Below, one piece after another: positions 10,605-18,143 of a DNA stretch of 64,000 bases. The stretch spans positions 1,612,001-1,676,000 of the forward strand of contig NZ_JAFBCR010000001.1 of assembly GCF_016907795.1 (NCBI RefSeq), written 5' to 3'. Within the stretch, counting starts at the first letter, position 1; every line of letters begins with the position of its first letter. The translations under genes were made by a program, and so were the position numbers. The notes under the pieces were generated by a model. The model was not told the origin of the DNA. It worked only from the letters and a program-made list of their open reading frames with translations, and searched no databases. This stretch comes from Kocuria palustris (lineage in GTDB: Bacteria > Actinomycetota > Actinomycetes > Actinomycetales > Micrococcaceae).

Positions 10605-11015
10605 TCAGGACCCCATGGCCAGCTGCAGCAGCAGCATCAGGGTGGCCGGGCTGATCAGCACCGAGAGGATCATCACGATCACATTCCAGGGCCTGTGCCG
10701 CCGATAGGAGATCGTGCTGGCCAGCGCAGTGAGGAACGCCCCCACCTCCGCCAGCGTGGCCACGATCAGCCCCCCGAAGAACGTGAGGGTCATGGCCACG
10801 CCGGAACCGGTGTTGCCCAGCCCGAAGCCCGCCACGAAGGCCGCGAGCCCCACGATCCACAGGCTGACGGCGATCGGCAGCAGCCGCGGCTCGGCCTTGC
10901 CCTTGCGGCGCTTCCGCTGCGCAGAGGCAGGCGCGGCGGAGAAGCGACCCGCTCCTGACCGGGCGGCGGCGGGCTGACGTCGGGCGCTGCGGGAACTGGG
11001 GAACATGGCGGACAT
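10605..11015 (-). CDS. small membrane protein of unknown function
   Basis: I do not recognise this protein of 136 residues. It has an N-terminal tail of about 45 residues, rich in Arg, Ser, Ala and Lys. Three hydrophobic segments follow: LLPIAVSLWIVGLAAFVAGF, VAMTLTFFGGLIVATLAEVG and WNVIVMILSVLISPATLMLL. The basic tail is probably cytoplasmic. The ATG at 11015 is chosen because AGGTGATG lies just upstream; an in-frame ATG nine bases later and an open frame further up to 11045 are alternatives. It lies between the DnaA-box cluster and a divergent MarR gene. No conserved partner suggests a role. Confidence 0.65.
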   Translation of the reverse strand: MSAMFPSSRSARRQPAAARSGAGRFSAAPASAQRKRRKGKAEPRLLPIAVSLWIVGLAAFVAGFGLGNTGSGVAMTLTFFGGLIVATLAEVGAFLTALASTISYRRHRPWNVIVMILSVLISPATLMLLLQLAMGS

Positions 11016-11080
11016 GGTGCCATCACCTGCTGGATGCCGGCTCACGTGAAAGTGAGCGGCAACCCGCAGCCACTCACTGA

Positions 11081-11090
11081 TGACGCGTCA
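11081..11090. promoter_or_regulatory. palindromic operator TGACGCGTCA upstream of marR
   Basis: This is a perfect 10-base palindrome 22 bases before the MarR ATG. The same pattern, TGAC-NN-GTCA, overlaps the -35 box of the flavin monooxygenase operon at 11796-11805. Two matching palindromes at the regulator's own promoter and the next promoter suggest they are the regulator's binding sites. Confidence 0.5.
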
Positions 11091-11112
11091 CGTTTGTCGC
11101 TATCCTGGGGGC

Positions 11113-11691
11113 ATGACAACGGCACCCGACACCGAACCCCGCAGCCTCCCCTCAGACGCCGACGAGCCCGGGGACTCCCCCTCGACGACAGCTGGCACGG
11201 GCGGCTCCGGCGACGGCGTCGACTGGCTGTCCGCACATGAGGAGACCGTCTGGCGCCGCTGGCTCGCCGTGAGCAGCCGCATCCCCGCCGCCCTGTCCTC
11301 GCAGCTGCAGTCCGATTCCGGCCTGTCGCTTCAGGACTACGACGTCCTGGTCATGCTCAACGACAGCGAGAGCTCCTCCTGCCGGATCACCGAGCTCGCC
11401 GGGCTGCTGGACTGGGAGCGCTCGCGCATGTCCCACCACCTCACCCGGATGGAGAAGCGCGGCCTGATCGCCCGCTCGGCCGCCCCGGACGACGGTCGGG
11501 CGCAGCTCGCACAGCTCACCGAAGCCGGTCGCCAGGCCCTGGCCGCAGCCGCCCCGGGCCACCTGGGCGCCGTGCGCAGGTCGTTCTTCGACGCCCTCGA
11601 TGCACAGGACATCGAGGACCTGGACCGCATCACCTCCCGGATCGCCCGCAAGCTCGACATCCGCCGCCCGGACTGCGCACCGATCGACTGA
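11113..11691 (+). CDS. MarR-family transcriptional regulator
   Basis: This regulator has 192 residues and a winged helix-turn-helix. The N-terminal 40 residues are acidic, Ser/Thr/Gly-rich and probably disordered. The core starts at WLSAHEETVWRRW. The recognition region includes CRITELAGLLDWERSRMSHH and LTRMEKRGLIAR, followed by the wing APDDGRAQLAQLTEAG. It matches the MarR group that carries the WERSR-SHHL element. The start ATG follows a run of five Gs. It probably represses itself and the downstream monooxygenase/reductase operon, through TGAC-NN-GTCA sites. The effector is unknown. Confidence 0.85.
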   Translation: MTTAPDTEPRSLPSDADEPGDSPSTTAGTGGSGDGVDWLSAHEETVWRRWLAVSSRIPAALSSQLQSDSGLSLQDYDVLVMLNDSESSSCRITELAGLLDWERSRMSHHLTRMEKRGLIARSAAPDDGRAQLAQLTEAGRQALAAAAPGHLGAVRRSFFDALDAQDIEDLDRITSRIARKLDIRRPDCAPID

Positions 11692-11794
11692 CCCGCGCAG
11701 GCCAGCTGCCGCCCTGCGCGGACACGGCCTGGGGCATCACGACGACAGCGCGTTCGTCGTTCCCGCCGTCCCTCGAGCACGGCGGACCTAATGG

Positions 11795-11823
11795 TTGACA
11801 TGTCACCTACATCGACGCATACT
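11795..11823 (+). promoter_or_regulatory. strong sigma-A promoter with overlapping palindrome
   Basis: TTGACA at 11795-11800 and CATACT at 11818-11823 are separated by 17 bases, a near-consensus housekeeping promoter. The perfect palindrome TGACATGTCA (11796-11805) overlaps the -35 box, so a bound regulator would block RNA polymerase. It drives the monooxygenase/FMN reductase pair. Confidence 0.7.
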
Positions 11824-11840
11824 GTTCCGTGAAACGTCAC

Positions 11841-11868
11841 GCGATGACCGGACATCTCCGGTCATCGC
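11841..11868 (+). other. perfect 12-bp hairpin in the 5' leader
   Basis: GCGATGACCGGA and TCCGGTCATCGC pair perfectly around the loop CATC. The hairpin lies between the promoter and the ribosome site of the monooxygenase gene. It may stabilise the mRNA 5' end or act as a second protein-binding site. There is no T-run, so it is not a standard terminator. Confidence 0.6.
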
Positions 11869-11893
11869 GATGCGCACCCAAGGAGCGAGCACC

Positions 11894-13036
11894 ATGCAGT
11901 TCGGCATCTTCACCATCGGCGACGTCACCCCGGACCCCACCACCGGCAAGGCGCCCTCCGAAGCTCAGCGCATCCAGTCGATGACCAAGTACGCCCTGAA
12001 GGCGGAGGAGGTCGGTCTGGACGTCTTCGCGACCGGCGAGCACCACAACCCGCCGTTCGTGCCGTCCTCGCCCACCACGCACCTGGCCTACATCGCCGCC
12101 CAGACCGAGCGGCTGCGCTTCTCCACGGCCACCACGCTGATCACCACGAACGACCCCGTGAAGATCGCTGAGGACTACGCCTTCCTCCAGCACCTCTCCG
12201 GCGGTCGTGTGGATCTCACCATGGGCCGTGGCAACACCGGTCCGGTCTACCCCTGGTTCGGCAAGGACATCCGCCAGGGCATCCCGCTGGCCATCGAGAA
12301 CTACCACCTGCTGCGCAAGCTGTGGCGCGAGGGGGTCGTGAACTGGCAGGGCAAGTTCCGCACCCCGCTCAACAGCTACACCTCCACCCCGTGGCCGCTG
12401 GATGACACCCCGCCCTTCGTGTGGCACGGCTCGATCCGCTCCCCGGAGATCGCGGAGCAGGCCGCCTATTACGGCGACGGCTTCTTCCACAACCACATCT
12501 TCTGGAACATCGAGCACACCGCCTCGATGGTGAACCTCTACCGCCAGCGCTTCGAGCACTACGGCCACGGCGCCGCCGACCAGGCAATCGTGGGCCTGGG
12601 CGGCCAGATCTTCGCCGCTGAGACAGAGGCCGAGGCCAAGCGGGTCTTCCGCCCGTACTTCGACGACGCGCCGGTCTACGGCCACGGCCCGTCGCTCGAG
12701 GACTTCTCGCGGATGACCCCGCTGACGGTCGGCACCCCGGATCAGATCGTGGAGCGCTACCTGGGCTACGCGGATCAGGTGGGCGACTACCAGCGCCAGA
12801 TGTTCCTGCTGGATCACGCCGGCCTGCCCGAGGAGGTGGTCCTGGAGCAGATCGAGATCCTCGGCCGGGAGATCGCCCCGCGCCTGCGCGAGGGCTTCGA
12901 GGCACGTCGCCCGGCGCACGTGCCCTCAGACCCGCCCACCCACGAGACCCTGCGCGCCCAGGGTCCGGACTCCAAGCACCGCCAGGTCATCAACGCGCAG
13001 CCGCAAGACGAGCAGAAGGAGGATGAGCAGCGATGA
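11894..13036 (+). CDS. LLM-class flavin-dependent oxidoreductase, CE1758 family
   Basis: This is a bacterial luciferase-like monooxygenase with a TIM barrel that uses reduced FMN. It is 380 residues long, beginning MQFGIFTIGDVTPDPTTGKA. The FATGEHHNPPFVPSSP segment near residue 50 and the GRVDLTMGRGNTGPVYPWFG segment are typical of the CE1758 subfamily. The ATG has AAGGAG about eight bases upstream; the frame is open further up, but that part is promoter. The last 40 residues are polar and probably disordered. The stop overlaps the next gene (ATGA), an FMN reductase that should supply FMNH2. The substrate is unknown. The unit is likely repressed by the upstream MarR protein. Confidence 0.88.
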   Translation: MQFGIFTIGDVTPDPTTGKAPSEAQRIQSMTKYALKAEEVGLDVFATGEHHNPPFVPSSPTTHLAYIAAQTERLRFSTATTLITTNDPVKIAEDYAFLQHLSGGRVDLTMGRGNTGPVYPWFGKDIRQGIPLAIENYHLLRKLWREGVVNWQGKFRTPLNSYTSTPWPLDDTPPFVWHGSIRSPEIAEQAAYYGDGFFHNHIFWNIEHTASMVNLYRQRFEHYGHGAADQAIVGLGGQIFAAETEAEAKRVFRPYFDDAPVYGHGPSLEDFSRMTPLTVGTPDQIVERYLGYADQVGDYQRQMFLLDHAGLPEEVVLEQIEILGREIAPRLREGFEARRPAHVPSDPPTHETLRAQGPDSKHRQVINAQPQDEQKEDEQR

Positions 13037-13695
13037 CCCGTCAGCTCGTCGTCGTCTCGGCGGGGCTGTCCTCGCCGTCGTCCACCCGCCTGCTGGCGGA
13101 CCGGATCGCCCAGGCCGTCGAGTCCCGGGTCGGCGCCCGGGGCGAGGCCCTGGAGGTCCACCACGTGGAGCTGCGGGACCTGGCCCTGCCGCTGGCGCAG
13201 GCCATGACCACGGGCGGGCTGCCCGATCCGCAGCTCGACGAGGTCAAGCGCCTGGTCGCCCAGGCCGACGGGCTGGTGGCGGTCACGCCGATCTTCCGGG
13301 CCTCCTACTCGGGGCTGTTCAAGATGTTCTTCGACGTCCTCGACGACGAAGCGCTGATCGACCTCCCGGTGCTCATCGCCGCGACGGCCGGCACCCCGCG
13401 CCACAGCCTGGTCCTGGACCACGCGCTGCGCCCGCTGTTCTCCTACTCGCGGGCGGTCGTGCTGCCCACGGGCGTGTTCGCCGCGACCGATGACTTCGGC
13501 TCCGGGGACACCGGAGGCCTGGAGTCGCGGATCGCTCGAGCCGCCTCCGAGATGGCGACGGCACTGGTGGCCGAGTCCGCTGGGGTGGAGGGCTTCCTGC
13601 CCACCGAGCCCGCGCGGGCGCCACGTCGCAGCGGCGTGGACCTGGGTCCGGTCACGGACTTCGCGAGCCTTCTCAAGGGCCACGACGGCTCCTGA
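13033..13695 (+). CDS. NAD(P)H-dependent FMN reductase, CE1759 family
   Basis: This flavodoxin-fold reductase has 220 residues and partners the luciferase-like monooxygenase. It opens QLVVVSAGLSSPSSTRLLAD, where SSPSST forms the flavin phosphate loop. TPIFRASYSGLFKMFFDVLD near residue 87 is the conserved FMN-binding and dimer segment. The start codon overlaps the monooxygenase stop by ATGA, so the two proteins are probably made in a fixed ratio. This pairing is known as the CE1758/CE1759 duo of Actinobacteria. A hairpin terminator follows at 13735-13770. The polar C-terminal extension (about 30 residues) has no assigned role. Confidence 0.87.
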   Translation: MTRQLVVVSAGLSSPSSTRLLADRIAQAVESRVGARGEALEVHHVELRDLALPLAQAMTTGGLPDPQLDEVKRLVAQADGLVAVTPIFRASYSGLFKMFFDVLDDEALIDLPVLIAATAGTPRHSLVLDHALRPLFSYSRAVVLPTGVFAATDDFGSGDTGGLESRIARAASEMATALVAESAGVEGFLPTEPARAPRRSGVDLGPVTDFASLLKGHDGS

Positions 13696-13734
13696 CGGGC
13701 TCACCGAGCTCTCGGAGGACCCATAGGCCGCCTG

Positions 13735-13770
13735 ACCTGCTCATATGTCGAATGTGCAATATGAGCAGGT
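13735..13770 (+). terminator. intrinsic terminator after the FMN reductase gene
   Basis: ACCTGCTCATAT and ATATGAGCAGGT form a perfect 12-bp stem with a 12-base loop, 40 bases after the reductase stop. Only a weak pyrimidine run (CTCGTCTCTC) follows. It insulates the operon from the TPP riboswitch. Confidence 0.6.
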
Positions 13771-13837
13771 CTCGTCTCTCGCAGCGGAACCGGCTACCGC
13801 CCTGTCGGCATCCGATCCTGCCGCCTATAGTGGGCTG

Positions 13838-13914
13838 CGGACACGGGGTGCGCCGCCGGCGCTGAGATCAGACCCGTGGAACCTGCTCCAGCTCGCACTG
13901 GCGAAGGGATGTCC
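13838..13914 (+). ncRNA. TPP riboswitch (THI element)
   Basis: The conserved thi-box elements occur in order: ACACGGGGTGC, CTGAGAT, ACCCG, GAACCTG and the 3' part GGCGAAGGGATG. They are followed within a few bases by the tenA start codon. The only purine-rich sequence able to serve as ribosome site (GAAGGG, 13903-13908) lies inside the last conserved element. Bound thiamin diphosphate would therefore hide it and stop translation. No separate expression platform or terminator stem is visible, so translational control is most likely. Confidence 0.92.
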
Positions 13915-13919
13915 CCTTG

Positions 13920-14624
13920 ATGAACTCCACCTCGAACATCGCCCCCCAGCCCGCCGTCGAAGCGGCCGGTCCATGGACGCAGTCGCTGTGGGATGACGGC
14001 GCGCAGACGGCAGCCGAGATCCAGGACTCGAGATTCGTGCGCGCCCTGCTGGACGGAACCCTTGACGACGCGCGGTTCACGTTCTACCTCGCCCAGGACG
14101 CCCTGTATCTGGCCGGCTACGCCCGGGCCCTGGCGGCTCTGTCCGCACGCTGCGATCACGCCCCGGACCAGCTCGCGTGGGCACAGGCCTCGGTCGGCTG
14201 CCTCACGGAGGAGGCCCAGCTGCACCGCACCTGGATGGCCGCCCGTCCGGAGGCCGCCGACGAGCCCGCCAGCACCGTCACCGCGGCCTACACGGACTTC
14301 CTGCTGGCCGCCGCCCTGGGACAGGACCGAGCTGTCGGCGCTGCTGCAGTGCTCCCCTGCTTCTGGCTCTACGCCCAGGTCGGAGCCTGTCTGCCGTCCG
14401 TGGAGCCGGATCACCCGTATGCCGCATGGCTGGAGACCTACCGCGATCCCGACTTCGTGGCTGCAACCGCTGCAGCCCTGGAGCGCGTCGAGCGGGAGCT
14501 CGCACAGAGCTCGGAATCAGGCCGTGCGGCAGCACAGCGGGCCTATCTGGCAGGCTGCCGCCACGAGCTGGCGTTCTTCGATCAGGCCCTGACTCAGGAT
14601 CAGTCGGAGACCATCCCGCGCTGA
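13920..14624 (+). CDS. tenA: TenA family thiaminase II / aminopyrimidine aminohydrolase
   Basis: TenA enzymes hydrolyse aminopyrimidines from degraded thiamin so that the HMP part can be re-used. This all-helical protein has 234 residues. It carries FTFYLAQDALYLAGYARALA near residue 48 and AAVLPCFWLYAQVGACL near residue 145, whose Cys corresponds to the catalytic Cys of B. subtilis TenA. CRHELAFFDQAL is at the C-terminus, where the family places a catalytic Glu. The start is the ATG at 13920; a TTG lies immediately before. The gene is single, directly behind a TPP riboswitch, with no other thi genes near. This supports thiamin salvage. Confidence 0.9.
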   Translation: MNSTSNIAPQPAVEAAGPWTQSLWDDGAQTAAEIQDSRFVRALLDGTLDDARFTFYLAQDALYLAGYARALAALSARCDHAPDQLAWAQASVGCLTEEAQLHRTWMAARPEAADEPASTVTAAYTDFLLAAALGQDRAVGAAAVLPCFWLYAQVGACLPSVEPDHPYAAWLETYRDPDFVAATAAALERVERELAQSSESGRAAAQRAYLAGCRHELAFFDQALTQDQSETIPR

Positions 14625-14649
14625 GAGCGCGGACCGACTGACGGGACCC

Positions 14650-15720
14650 TCACCACGGTCCCTTCCGGTGCCGCGGCGCCGTGTCGGCCACGTGGCGACC
14701 GCGGCGTCGTCGGGCCGACGGCGGCGTGATGTGATCCCCGAACTCCTCCGGCTCGCGCCGCGCCAAGGGGCCCGTATGCGGATCCTCGGGGGCCTCCGCC
14801 AGCCCGATCCGATCGTGCACCCACCGCAGCGGGGCCGGTGCCCACCAGTTGGCCCGCCCGGCGATCCGCATGAACGCGGGCACCAGGACGCCGCGCACCA
14901 GGGTCGCATCGAGCAGGATCGCGAACGCCGTACCCAGGCCGAACAGCTGCATGAAGCTCACCTGGCTCGTCCCGAAGGCCGCGAACGACACCGAGAGCAC
15001 CAGCGCCGCGAGTGTGTTGATGCGCCCGGTGTGCGCGAGCCCCTCCACGACCGCCATGCGGTTGCTGCCCGTCTGCTCCCACAACTCCTTCATGCGCCCG
15101 ATCAGGAACAGCTCGAAGTCCACCGACAGCCCGAAGGCGATGCAGAACAGCAGCACGGGCATGGACATGTCCAGCGGGCCCCGCGTGAAGCCCAGGAACC
15201 CGGAGAGCCAGCCGTGCTGGAACACGAGCGTCACCACGCCCAGCACCGCCGGCAGGAGCACCAGCGTGATGGGCACGGCGATGTGCTCGGCCAGCCCCAG
15301 GTCCTTGATCACCTGCTGGCTGTTCGAGGCGATCATGGGCGCGGAGCCGCCCACCAGCACCTCGGTGCCGTCGCCGCGCTCCTGGCTCAGTTGGTCCACG
15401 AGCTCCGTGGAGATCTCAGTCTGCTCGGCCAAGGTGCCCTCGATGTGCGCGACGACCATGCCCGTGCGGCCGTCTTCAGAGCTCAGCGGGTCGCTCATGC
15501 CGGGATCGCTGAAGGCATGGACGGACTCGATGCCGTCGTGCTCGCGCAGATCCGCGGCGATCTCCTCCCCCACGTCAGCGGAGTCGGCTGCCTGGGAGCC
15601 TTCGGGGGCTCGGACCAGGACGACGAGGCTCGCCTCCCCGCCGACCTCTTCGTGCACGATCTGCTGTGCCCTGGCGGATTCCGAAGTCGGGTCGGCGTAG
15701 CCGCCGCCGGGAACGTAGCA
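14650..15720 (-). pseudogene. MMPL-family transporter, internally deleted and 5'-truncated
   Basis: The remaining 335 or so codons join two distant parts of an MMPL (RND-type) transporter that is normally above 700 residues. The first part is the periplasmic N-terminal domain, recognisable from GGGYADPTSESARAQQIV, and runs to AEHIAVPITLVLLP, the second membrane helix. This is fused directly to AVLGVVTLVFQHGWLSGFLG and the last helices, including FGLSVDFELFLIGRMKE and ATLVRGVLVPAFMRIAGRAN. About half of the protein, including several helices, is missing in frame. The first membrane helix and a start codon are not found upstream. It is convergent with tenA. The remnant may still be translated, but it should not transport. 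Confidence 0.8.
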
Positions 15721-15971
15721 CGGGAGACGACGCCGGCGTCGGTGCTGGTCGGCGCAGAAGTCGGCCGTCCTGGGGACGGGTCATGCGCCCGCAGCAGATC
15801 CGCGCCGCGCCCGGGCCCCGAGGGCCGGGAACAGATGCGAGATCACCGCGCAAGGGACCACATCAGGGCCTGCCCTGTGTCGCTGCGCAGGGCCGTCGTC
15901 GTCATCCGCCGAACGGTGACCTGTCAGGGGCAGAGCCGCCCCCCGCCGGCGCCCGACAGGCCCGGCAACGA

Positions 15972-16010
15972 CGACGAGCCGCCGCCCCGGAAAGGGGCGA
16001 CGGCTCGTCG
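15972..16010 (-). terminator. intrinsic terminator of the rpsF-ssb-rpsR-rplI operon
   Basis: An almost perfect GC-rich hairpin has arms of about 17 bases (CGACGAGCCGCCGCCCC with GGGGCGACGGCTCGTCG) around a short loop. It lies 37 bases beyond the rplI stop in the direction of transcription. The T-run is weak, as is usual in high-GC actinobacteria. Between it and the MMPL remnant (15721-15971) I see no gene. Confidence 0.7.
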
Positions 16011-16046
16011 GTCAGGCGTGCCGTGCAGCACGGCTCACCCAAAGGA

Positions 16047-16496
16047 TCAGGCGGGGACGACCTCGAACTCGATGTTCGCGTTGACGTCCTCGTGCAGGCG
16101 CACGGTGGCCTGGTAGGTGCCGACGGTGCGGACCTGCTCGCGGATCTCGACCTTGCGCTTGTCGATCTCGCCCAGGCCGGCGGCCTTGACGGCGTCGGCG
16201 ACCTGCTCGGCCTTGATCGAGCCGAACAGACGGCCCTCGGCGCCGGCCTTGGCCGGGACCGTGACGGTGGCCGAGGTCAGCGAGGCCGCCAGGGCCTGCG
16301 CGTCCTCGAGCGAGGCGAGCTCACGGGCCGCACGAGCGGCCTTGATGGACTCGATCTGGCGCTCGGCGCCCTTGGACCACTGGGTCGCGAAGCCGCGGGG
16401 GAAGAGGTAGTTGCGGGCGTACCCGTCCTTGACCTCGACCACGTCACCGGCGGAACCGAGGTTGGAGACCTCGTGCGTCAGGATGATCTTTGCCAT
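16047..16496 (-). CDS. rplI: 50S ribosomal protein L9
   Basis: L9 binds 23S rRNA at the base of the L1 stalk and helps keep the reading frame. The 149 residues begin [20 protein letters not shown], followed by [16 protein letters not shown], the conserved N-terminal rRNA-binding domain. A long connecting helix and the C-terminal domain [16 protein letters not shown] come next. The length is normal. It is the last gene of the rpsF-ssb-rpsR-rplI operon, 18 bases after rpsR, with GGAAAGGAAC upstream as ribosome site. A strong hairpin terminator follows. Confidence 0.98.
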   Translation of the reverse strand: MAKIILTHEVSNLGSAGDVVEVKDGYARNYLFPRGFATQWSKGAERQIESIKAARAARELASLEDAQALAASLTSATVTVPAKAGAEGRLFGSIKAEQVADAVKAAGLGEIDKRKVEIREQVRTVGTYQATVRLHEDVNANIEFEVVPA

Positions 16497-16514
16497 GAGT
16501 GTGTTCCTTTCCGA

Positions 16515-16751
16515 TCAGCGGCCGGAGCCGGCGTAGGGGAGCAGGGCGACCTCACGGGCGTTCTTGACGGCCTGGGCGATCTTGCGCTGCTCCTGGACGG
16601 AGACGCCGGTCACGCGACGCGCGCGGATCTTGCCGCGGTCGGAGATGAACTTGCGCAGCAGCGCAACGTCCTTGTAGTCGATCTCGGTGACGCCTGCGGC
16701 CTTGAGCGGGTTCGCCTTCGGCTTGGGCTTGCGAATCTCATGCTTCGCCAT
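16515..16751 (-). CDS. rpsR: 30S ribosomal protein S18
   Basis: S18 pairs with S6 on the platform of the small subunit. The 78 residues contain the conserved core [19 protein letters not shown] and [20 protein letters not shown]. The N-terminus is basic and lysine-rich, and it lacks the CxxC zinc residues of some S18 copies. GAAGGAGCAC precedes the ATG. It sits between ssb and rplI, the usual order. The gap to ssb (113 bases) contains no gene. Confidence 0.98.
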   Translation of the reverse strand: MAKHEIRKPKPKANPLKAAGVTEIDYKDVALLRKFISDRGKIRARRVTGVSVQEQRKIAQAVKNAREVALLPYAGSGR

Positions 16752-16864
16752 CGTGGTGCTCCTTCTGAAGCGTGGAGCCCGCAGTGCTCTGCGGGATGGA
16801 AATGTGTTCTGTCTCCCGGCTCTGCGCCGGGTGGGTGCGAGGGCTCAGGCGCTCGGGCCGCCGA

Positions 16865-17473
16865 TCAGAACGGCGGCTCGTCGTCCTGTCCGGTGCCCCA
16901 GTCGTAGCTGCCGCCGGCGGACTGGCCCCAGGGATCGTTCTGCGGGGCCGCCTGCTGGCGCCCACCGCCCTGACCGCCCTGGTTGTAGCCGCCGGAGGAC
17001 TGGCCGCCGCGGTTGCCGCCGAAGCCGCCCCCGCCGCCATTGTCCCAGCCGCCGGAGCCGCCGGACTGCTGTCCGCCGCCGCTGAAGCCGCCGCCGGACC
17101 CGCCTCCGCGGGACTGGCGGTTGACCTTCGCCGAGGCGAAGCGCAGCGACGGGCCGATCTCATCGACGTCGAGCTCCATCACGGTGCGGCGGTCGCCTTC
17201 CTTCGTGTCGAAGGACCGGGACTTGAGCCGCCCCTGGGCGATGACGCGCATGCCCTTCTGCAGCGTCTCGGCGACGTTCTCCGCCGCCTCGCGCCACACC
17301 GAGCAGCGCATGAACAGCGTCTCGCCGTCCTTCCACTCGTTGGACTGACGGTCGAACTGGCGCGGGGTCGACGCGATAGTGAAGTTCGCGACGGCCGCAC
17401 CCGACGGCGTGAAGCGCAGCTCGGGCTCAGCGGTCAGATTGCCGATGATGGTGATGATGGTGTCGCCGGCCAT
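16865..17473 (-). CDS. ssb: single-stranded DNA-binding protein
   Basis: SSB coats single-stranded DNA at replication forks and recruits partner proteins. The OB fold occupies residues 1-110 ([20 protein letters not shown] at the start; [20 protein letters not shown] in the middle). A linker of about 80 residues is very rich in Gly, Gln and Ser, as in other actinobacterial SSBs. The acidic tip DDEPPF at the C-terminus is the docking peptide for replication and repair proteins. The length of 202 residues is slightly above average because of the linker. It sits between rpsF and rpsR with GGAGAG upstream of the ATG. Confidence 0.97.
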   Translation of the reverse strand: MAGDTIITIIGNLTAEPELRFTPSGAAVANFTIASTPRQFDRQSNEWKDGETLFMRCSVWREAAENVAETLQKGMRVIAQGRLKSRSFDTKEGDRRTVMELDVDEIGPSLRFASAKVNRQSRGGGSGGGFSGGGQQSGGSGGWDNGGGGGFGGNRGGQSSGGYNQGGQGGGRQQAAPQNDPWGQSAGGSYDWGTGQDDEPPF

Positions 17474-17598
17474 GGGACTCTCCTTCCGGAGAACTCGCGG
17501 TGATGGGGCTGGTGCTCCCCCATCCTCCTCCGCCGCTCAGGACGGAGTCGGTGGGATCGCACCCGATGCAGCTCGCGCCGTCACCGGCGCCGATCTGC

Positions 17599-17946
17599 TC
17601 AGGCCTCGGCGGTCTCGGCGACGGGCTCGCCGTTGACGTCGTGGTGCGGGTGGATCCGCTGCTCCTCGGGACGGATGATCTTGGTGCGCATGATCGCCTC
17701 GTTGAGGTTCAGCACACGGTCGAGCTCCTGCGAGGTAGCGGGCTCGGCGTGGAAGCGCACGACAGCGTAGATGCCCTCGGACTTCTTCTGGATCTCGTAG
17801 GCGAGACGGCGGCGACCCCAGATGTCGATGTTGTCGACGGTGCCGTTCTCACGGGTGACGACCTCGAGGAACTTCTTCAGGGTCGGCTCGACCGCGCGGT
17901 CGTCGACCTCCGGGTTGATGATGACCATCAGCTCGTATTCGCGCAT
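17599..17946 (-). CDS. rpsF: 30S ribosomal protein S6
   Basis: S6 is a platform protein of the small subunit and binds S18. The 115 residues begin [20 protein letters not shown] and include [20 protein letters not shown], the conserved core. The C-terminal tail is acidic (about 20 residues) and typical of actinobacterial S6. GGAGGT, an almost complete Shine-Dalgarno sequence, lies upstream of the ATG. It is the first gene of the rpsF-ssb-rpsR-rplI operon; a probable promoter is at 18061-18089. The S6 leader-binding site known in other bacteria was not identified here. Confidence 0.98.
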   Translation of the reverse strand: MREYELMVIINPEVDDRAVEPTLKKFLEVVTRENGTVDNIDIWGRRRLAYEIQKKSEGIYAVVRFHAEPATSQELDRVLNLNEAIMRTKIIRPEEQRIHPHHDVNGEPVAETAEA

Positions 17947-18060
17947 GGAAAGAACCCACCTCCTTCGGGCTGGAACGGCTGCGGTCTCTCCGCAGCAGGA
18001 GGTTCAATGCGAGTCTGCGGCAGTCGGCCCCGACGGGGCCCTGTTCGCACAGACTGATCG

Positions 18061-18089
18061 ACTGTACACCACCGCCGACCCGGGGTCCA
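18061..18089 (-). promoter_or_regulatory. probable rpsF operon promoter
   Basis: On the minus strand TGGACC and TACAGT stand 17 bases apart, in front of rpsF. This fits the -35/-10 pattern (four and five matches to consensus). The leader would be about 110 bases, long enough for ribosomal-protein feedback control. Confidence 0.5.
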
Positions 18090-18143
18090 TGGCCGCTGCG
18101 GCATGCGACGGGCCCTCAGCGCCCGCCCGCTGCGGGGAGGCCC

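Noticed and set aside
11042-11055. TCACGTGAAAGTGA as a parS-like element
   Set aside because: It shares only CACGTG and lacks the flanking GTTT/AAAC pattern. It is far from the par locus.
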